A stretch of DNA of 37,112 nucleotides from Enterocloster hominis (ex Liu et al. 2021) (GTDB lineage: Bacteria; Bacillota; Clostridia; Lachnospirales; Lachnospiraceae), in the NCBI GenBank assembly GCA_014385265.1, contig JACRTJ010000003.1, positions 1-37,112 of the forward strand, in the 5' to 3' direction. A model generated the notes under the pieces. The model ran no database searches, was not told the origin of the DNA, and was given only the letters and a program-made list of their open reading frames with translations. Made by a program: the position numbers and the translations under genes. Within the stretch, counting starts at the first letter, position 1; every line of letters starts with the position of its first letter. This document shows, piece after piece, positions 33,979 through 37,112 of the stretch.

Positions 33979-35157
33979 ATGCTATTGGAATTTAGGTGCT
34001 CCAATCATAAATCCATTAAAAATGAAATTACATTTTCCATGCTCGCCGGAAGCGATGATACTCATGAGAAATCTTTAAAGCTCCATAATGGGATGCGGAT
34101 CCTCAGGACGGCGGTGATCTACGGCCCTAATGGCTCCGGAAAGAGCAATTTTATTGACGCGCTGAATTTCTGTGCACTTATGGTGGATAAGAGCATGCGC
34201 TTTCAGCCGGGGGAAAAGGTACCGCAATCGGAACATAAGACCAGCGAAGAGGGAGACGCCAGCAGCTATGCGATTCAGTTTTTAAAAGAAGGGATCCGCT
34301 ATGCATATGGATTTACTGTTCAGGACCAGGAGATCGCGGAGGAATATCTGTACTACTTCCCAAAGGGCCGCCAGGTGAAGATCTTTGAGCGCAGCGGTCA
34401 GGCCGTTACGCCGGGAGACCGGTATAAGAGCTCCTTTCAGCAAAGCCTCAACGTCCTAAAGGAAAACCGCCTGTTTCTGGCCTGCGGGGCAAACTTTTCC
34501 AACGTAAAAGAAGTGGAGGCTGCCTTTTTGTTTTTTACCAGAGATCTGGTGATCTATGATTCAAAGAAGAATAACTGGATGGATTATTCGCTGAATCTGA
34601 TGAGGCGGGATCCAGACATCAAGAAAATTTTTCTGATCCTGATGCGGCTTCTGGGGAACCAGATCAGGGATGTAAGGATCCCGGAGAACCAGACAAAACG
34701 GATCGAAGCCCAGGTGGTCTACGATCAGTTTGAAACGGATCTGATGACAGAGGAGTCGGATGGCGTGAAAAAGCTGTTTGAAATTTTATGTCCATTGATC
34801 GATATCTTAAGCAAGGGCCGGGTTTTGATCTGTGACGAGCTGGAAACCTGCCTTCATGAAGCCTTGATCTACCAGATCGCAGAATTGTTCCAGAGAACGT
34901 CAGACAGATTTTCGGCCCAGCTGATCTTTTCTACCCATGATACCAGTCTCCTGGACTCGAACCTGTTCCGGAGGGATCAGATCTGGTTCACAGAGCTGAA
35001 CGAAGAGAGGGCCACAAACCTGTACTCTCTGATGGAGATACGGAATGTGAGAAAAACAGAAAACCTGAAAAACGGGTATATCCTTGGAAAATATGGGGCG
35101 ATTCCCATGAGAAATAAGAACTTCTGGGAAGAGTTTGAAAAACAGATCGAAAAATAG
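33979..35157 (+). CDS. AAA (AAA_21/RloA-like) ATPase, candidate defence protein
   Basis: A 392-residue ABC-type ATPase of the OLD/RloA-like kind often found in phage-defence loci. It starts MLLEFRCSNHKSIKNEITFSM, the usual opening of this family, with Walker A YGPNGSGKSNF near 48-58 and Walker B VLICDELETCLHEAL near 300. A STHDTSLLD block (H-loop) lies near 330, and the end has the family-typical GYILGKYGAIP. There is no TOPRIM or other nuclease domain, so the effector is probably the partner encoded 15 bases downstream. The start at 33979 has AGGGG about ten bases upstream and fits the promoter. Base use is a little more AT-rich than in the heptose genes, consistent with an accessory module. 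Confidence 0.82.
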   Translation: MLLEFRCSNHKSIKNEITFSMLAGSDDTHEKSLKLHNGMRILRTAVIYGPNGSGKSNFIDALNFCALMVDKSMRFQPGEKVPQSEHKTSEEGDASSYAIQFLKEGIRYAYGFTVQDQEIAEEYLYYFPKGRQVKIFERSGQAVTPGDRYKSSFQQSLNVLKENRLFLACGANFSNVKEVEAAFLFFTRDLVIYDSKKNNWMDYSLNLMRRDPDIKKIFLILMRLLGNQIRDVRIPENQTKRIEAQVVYDQFETDLMTEESDGVKKLFEILCPLIDILSKGRVLICDELETCLHEALIYQIAELFQRTSDRFSAQLIFSTHDTSLLDSNLFRRDQIWFTELNEERATNLYSLMEIRNVRKTENLKNGYILGKYGAIPMRNKNFWEEFEKQIEK

Positions 35158-35172
35158 CAGGGGGAAGCTTTG

Positions 35173-35880
35173 ATGGCAGGACGGAATCTGGAACTGAGAC
35201 CTCGCGAGGAGGGTACAAGAGATAAGGCGAAGATACCGGTGGTCCGGTTTCCTCTGGATAAGATCACGGAGCATTTTCAGGAAAACATAAGCGCAGTCCG
35301 GGGGCAGTTTGCCGTGGCGGAGGAGCTGGTCCAGGGCGGGAGGACAGAAGAGGGAGAAAATATCTGGCGTTCCCAGATCGTTTTCCTGGAAAGCGCCCTG
35401 GACTTCTTTATGCACGAGCTGACGAAATATGGTCTGTGTGAAATACACGCGGGAAGCTGGAACAGCACTGTGAAATATGAGAACATCATGGTACATATGG
35501 GAGTGGTTGAGGCGGCCATGAGGGACAGGGACAGTGACGCATGGTTCCTGGATTTTATCAATGATACATACGGAACTGTCACTATGGCATCCTGGGATAC
35601 GGTAAAGGACCAGATCAGTCTTCTGGGGATGGATGTTATGCAGATCGCCAAAGACGCTTTCTGGGAGCAGGGCTCTTCGGAAAAGCCCAGAGATAAGATG
35701 AAGCGCCGGTTAAACAGCCTGTTTCAGCGCCGCAATATGATCGCCCATCAGTCAGACCGCCGCCATGCGGATGCGCAAAAGGAGCCCATTTCCCGGGAGA
35801 CTGTTGAGGAGTTTATTGCAGATGTGGAGAAGATCGTGGCGGCGGTGGTGAAGGAAGCGGAGAGGAAGCAGGAGGCATAG
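35173..35880 (+). CDS. HEPN-domain protein (RiboL-PSP-HEPN-like), candidate RNase effector
   Basis: A 235-residue mostly helical protein. Near residue 188 it has RRNMIAHQSDR, which matches the HEPN ribonuclease motif R-x4-H; the following RRHAD is a further polar cluster. The region around SQIVFLESALDFFMHELTKYG and RLNSLFQRRNMIAH resembles RiboL-PSP-HEPN domains. Such proteins often serve as toxin RNases in abortive-infection or toxin-antitoxin systems. It starts 15 bases after the ATPase gene with GGGGAAG before the ATG, so they form one operon. Which protein senses infection and which restrains the RNase cannot be told from sequence. Confidence 0.72.
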   Translation: MAGRNLELRPREEGTRDKAKIPVVRFPLDKITEHFQENISAVRGQFAVAEELVQGGRTEEGENIWRSQIVFLESALDFFMHELTKYGLCEIHAGSWNSTVKYENIMVHMGVVEAAMRDRDSDAWFLDFINDTYGTVTMASWDTVKDQISLLGMDVMQIAKDAFWEQGSSEKPRDKMKRRLNSLFQRRNMIAHQSDRRHADAQKEPISRETVEEFIADVEKIVAAVVKEAERKQEA

Positions 35881-36233
35881 GAATGGCGTAAAATGCGGAA
35901 AATCCGGATTCTGTAAGACGGTGCAGCACAGCTTTCGGGCAGACAGACAAATTCTGGTATTTATGTCATAATCGCAGATGCTTTGCAGAAATTGGAACGC
36001 ACAGCCAGAGAAAGATGTGATATACTAGGCCCTGGTATCGAAAAGAAGGGTTGAAAAAGCTGTACTGCGATGCTATAATGATATGAGCTAAAACCGGACA
36101 AAAGCTTGAGAGTTTGAAGGCTGCGGGTTTTTGGAAGGGGTTATACTGGTCGCACATAACGTGCCTGAATGAATCTGGGACGCCGAAGGGCGGATCGCGG
36201 AGTGGCGGAGCCTACCCTAAAAGGAGAATCATC
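35881..36233 (+). other. intergenic region and long loaP leader
   Basis: 353 bases without a convincing gene. The left part (35881-36050) shows nothing clear. A consensus promoter lies at 36051-36079. The transcribed leader of about 145 bases (36087-36233) is GC-rich toward its end and can form small hairpins such as CGCC/GGCG near 36181-36192. I do not recognise a known riboswitch in it. Confidence 0.5.
36051..36079 (+). promoter_or_regulatory. promoter of the loaP-led operon
   Basis: TTGAAA (36051-36056) and TATAAT (36074-36079) are separated by 17 bases. Confidence 0.75.
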
Positions 36234-36995
36234 ATGTGGTATGTATTGCAGACAATAACTGGAAGAGAAGAGGAGCTGGTCCATTATATTGAAGAGATCG
36301 TTCCAAAAGAACTGTACACAGATTGTTTTGTGGCATATTACGAAAGGGTATGGAGAAAACAGCAGGAAAGCGTCGTCCATGTGGAGCGGCTGTTTCCGGG
36401 ATATGTGTTCATTGTTTCGGATACGCCGAAGGAGCTGTACCTGTGCTTGAAGAAGGTTCCTGCCATGTCCAAGATGATCGCCGATGGAAATTTTGACTTT
36501 CTTTCCATTGAAGAGGAAGAAGAAGCGTTTTTCGCGAATATGCTGAAAAACCAGCATATTGTCCGGCTTTCCTATGTGGAGCTGGATGGAAAGGGGCGGA
36601 TTCTCCGCGTATGCGGACCTTTGAAAGAATATGCAGATTCCATCGTAAAGGCCCAGTATAAGAAGCGTTATGTGATCATCCGGCTGAAGATGATGGGGAG
36701 CTATAAGACCGTGGCCCTGGGGGTTATCTTAAAGGAAGATATCCAGCAGGAGATCCGCTATGGAAAGGTTGAGACCCCGTTGGAGATGCCGGAGTTTTAC
36801 CATGCCGCACAGCCGGAGAAAAACCACGGTTATGCCGCAGGCGACCATGTCAGCGTGATTTCCGGATCCTTTGAAAATATGTCGGGAGTGATCTGGAAAG
36901 TCAAAAAAGATACGGTAGAGATCGGAGTACATCTCTTCGGACAGGACATGTCCATGGAGGTGCCGGTCAATGATATACGCAAAAACTTCCCATAA
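36234..36995 (+). CDS. loaP: LoaP-like NusG paralogue (antitermination factor)
   Basis: A 253-residue specialised NusG paralogue, longer than NusG itself. The NGN domain (about 1-100) has MWYVLQTITGREEELVHYI at its start and VERLFPGYVFIVSD near 55, the conserved RNA-polymerase-binding block. A middle linker follows, and the C-terminal KOW domain (about 205-250) reads YAAGDHVSVISGSFENMSGVIWKV in parts. LoaP proteins bind RNA polymerase at a leader RNA hairpin and let it read through terminators in long polysaccharide or antibiotic operons. AAGGAGA precedes the ATG at 36234. A strong hairpin follows the gene and another gene begins, so it probably heads its own target operon to the right of the window. 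Confidence 0.85.
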   Translation: MWYVLQTITGREEELVHYIEEIVPKELYTDCFVAYYERVWRKQQESVVHVERLFPGYVFIVSDTPKELYLCLKKVPAMSKMIADGNFDFLSIEEEEEAFFANMLKNQHIVRLSYVELDGKGRILRVCGPLKEYADSIVKAQYKKRYVIIRLKMMGSYKTVALGVILKEDIQQEIRYGKVETPLEMPEFYHAAQPEKNHGYAAGDHVSVISGSFENMSGVIWKVKKDTVEIGVHLFGQDMSMEVPVNDIRKNFP

Positions 36996-37003
36996 GGACG
37001 ATT

Positions 37004-37093
37004 ATGGGAAGTAAAACGGGCTCCGGAGATCAGTTCCGGAGGGACAGCCCCTGGCTCCGGCCCATGAAAACAACGAATCCGAGGAAGATCTGA
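37004..37093 (+). CDS. possible 29-aa leader ORF
   Basis: A 30-codon frame (ATG at 37004 after AGGACG) whose TGA overlaps the next ATG as TGATG. It contains the strong hairpin at 37021-37041. It may be a coupling leader peptide or chance. Confidence 0.3.
   Translation: MGSKTGSGDQFRRDSPWLRPMKTTNPRKI
37021..37041 (+). promoter_or_regulatory. strong hairpin after loaP
   Basis: CTCCGGA (37021-37027) and TCCGGAG (37035-37041), perfect stem with a seven-base loop and no T-run after it. Its place, directly after a LoaP gene, fits a target hairpin for the antiterminator, but this is inference. Confidence 0.4.
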
Positions 37094-37112
37094 TGTACGA
37101 ATTGCTGGAAAA
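37093..37112 (+). CDS. 5' end of next gene (partial)
   Basis: An ATG at 37093 after GAGGAAG opens a frame reading MYELLE to the window edge. Too short to identify. It is probably the second gene of the LoaP operon. Confidence 0.4.

Noticed and set aside
36087..36233. Known riboswitch in the loaP leader
   Set aside because: Compared from memory with c-di-GMP, guanidine and SAM aptamers; no convincing conserved core was found.

Overview
The window (37.1 kb) looks like chromosome from a Lachnospiraceae-type Firmicute (Clostridium cluster XIVa). This is an inference from gene content and style: strong AGGAGG ribosome sites, TTGAAA/TATAAT promoters with 17-bp spacers, type III glutamine synthetase, reverse rubrerythrin with a PerR-like regulator, a TAXI-TRAP transporter, AgrC/LytTR-type two-component genes, short FeoA/FeoB and a LoaP-like NusG paralogue. 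Most genes are GC-rich housekeeping or metabolic genes. Two stretches, about 5.1-6.1 kb and 33.9-36.0 kb, look like accessory or defence DNA.

Layout. 1-700: the first codons of a leftward gene and a small leftward hypothetical gene. 0.7-5.1 kb: asnS, then a YhaO/YhaN (SbcD/SbcC-like) nuclease-ATPase pair. 5.1-6.1 kb: an AT-rich island with a type III toxin-antitoxin locus of CptIN type. It has its own promoter, two 45-nt tandem repeats whose differences are compensatory pseudoknot changes, an attenuating terminator, and a toxin gene that seems frameshifted near its end. Gene remnants flank it. 6.2-7.2 kb: rubrerythrin and a PerR-like repressor, each with a consensus promoter overlapped by a PerR/Fur-like dyad. 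7.4-14.7 kb: a three-gene operon of unknown pathway. It encodes a 1615-aa fusion (HD, HEAT-like, NMNAT-like nucleotidyltransferase, GNAT-like and phosphoribosyltransferase-like parts), an LDH/MDH-like protein and an FMN-reductase-like protein. 14.9-18.4 kb: TAXI-TRAP receptor, DUF1850 protein and fused permease.

18.5-25.5 kb is leftward: a small membrane protein, an Nramp-related transporter and an ATC-hydrolase-family protein (one operon); a GHKL histidine kinase and LytTR regulator; then feoB and feoA. sfsA follows, also leftward. Rightward genes are a class II aldolase, type III glutamine synthetase, and a glycan module: an O-antigen-ligase-like polymerase or ligase, a heptose nucleotidyltransferase fused to a GmhB phosphatase, and an HddA kinase. 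Next is an AAA ATPase plus HEPN RNase pair, a candidate defence or toxin system. The window ends with a LoaP-like antiterminator, probably the first gene of a long polysaccharide or biosynthetic operon running off the right edge.

The observations most worth following are the three-gene operon with the giant fusion, the covarying CptI repeats with the damaged toxin, and the ATPase-HEPN pair. No tRNA, rRNA, intact insertion sequence, prophage or CRISPR array was seen.
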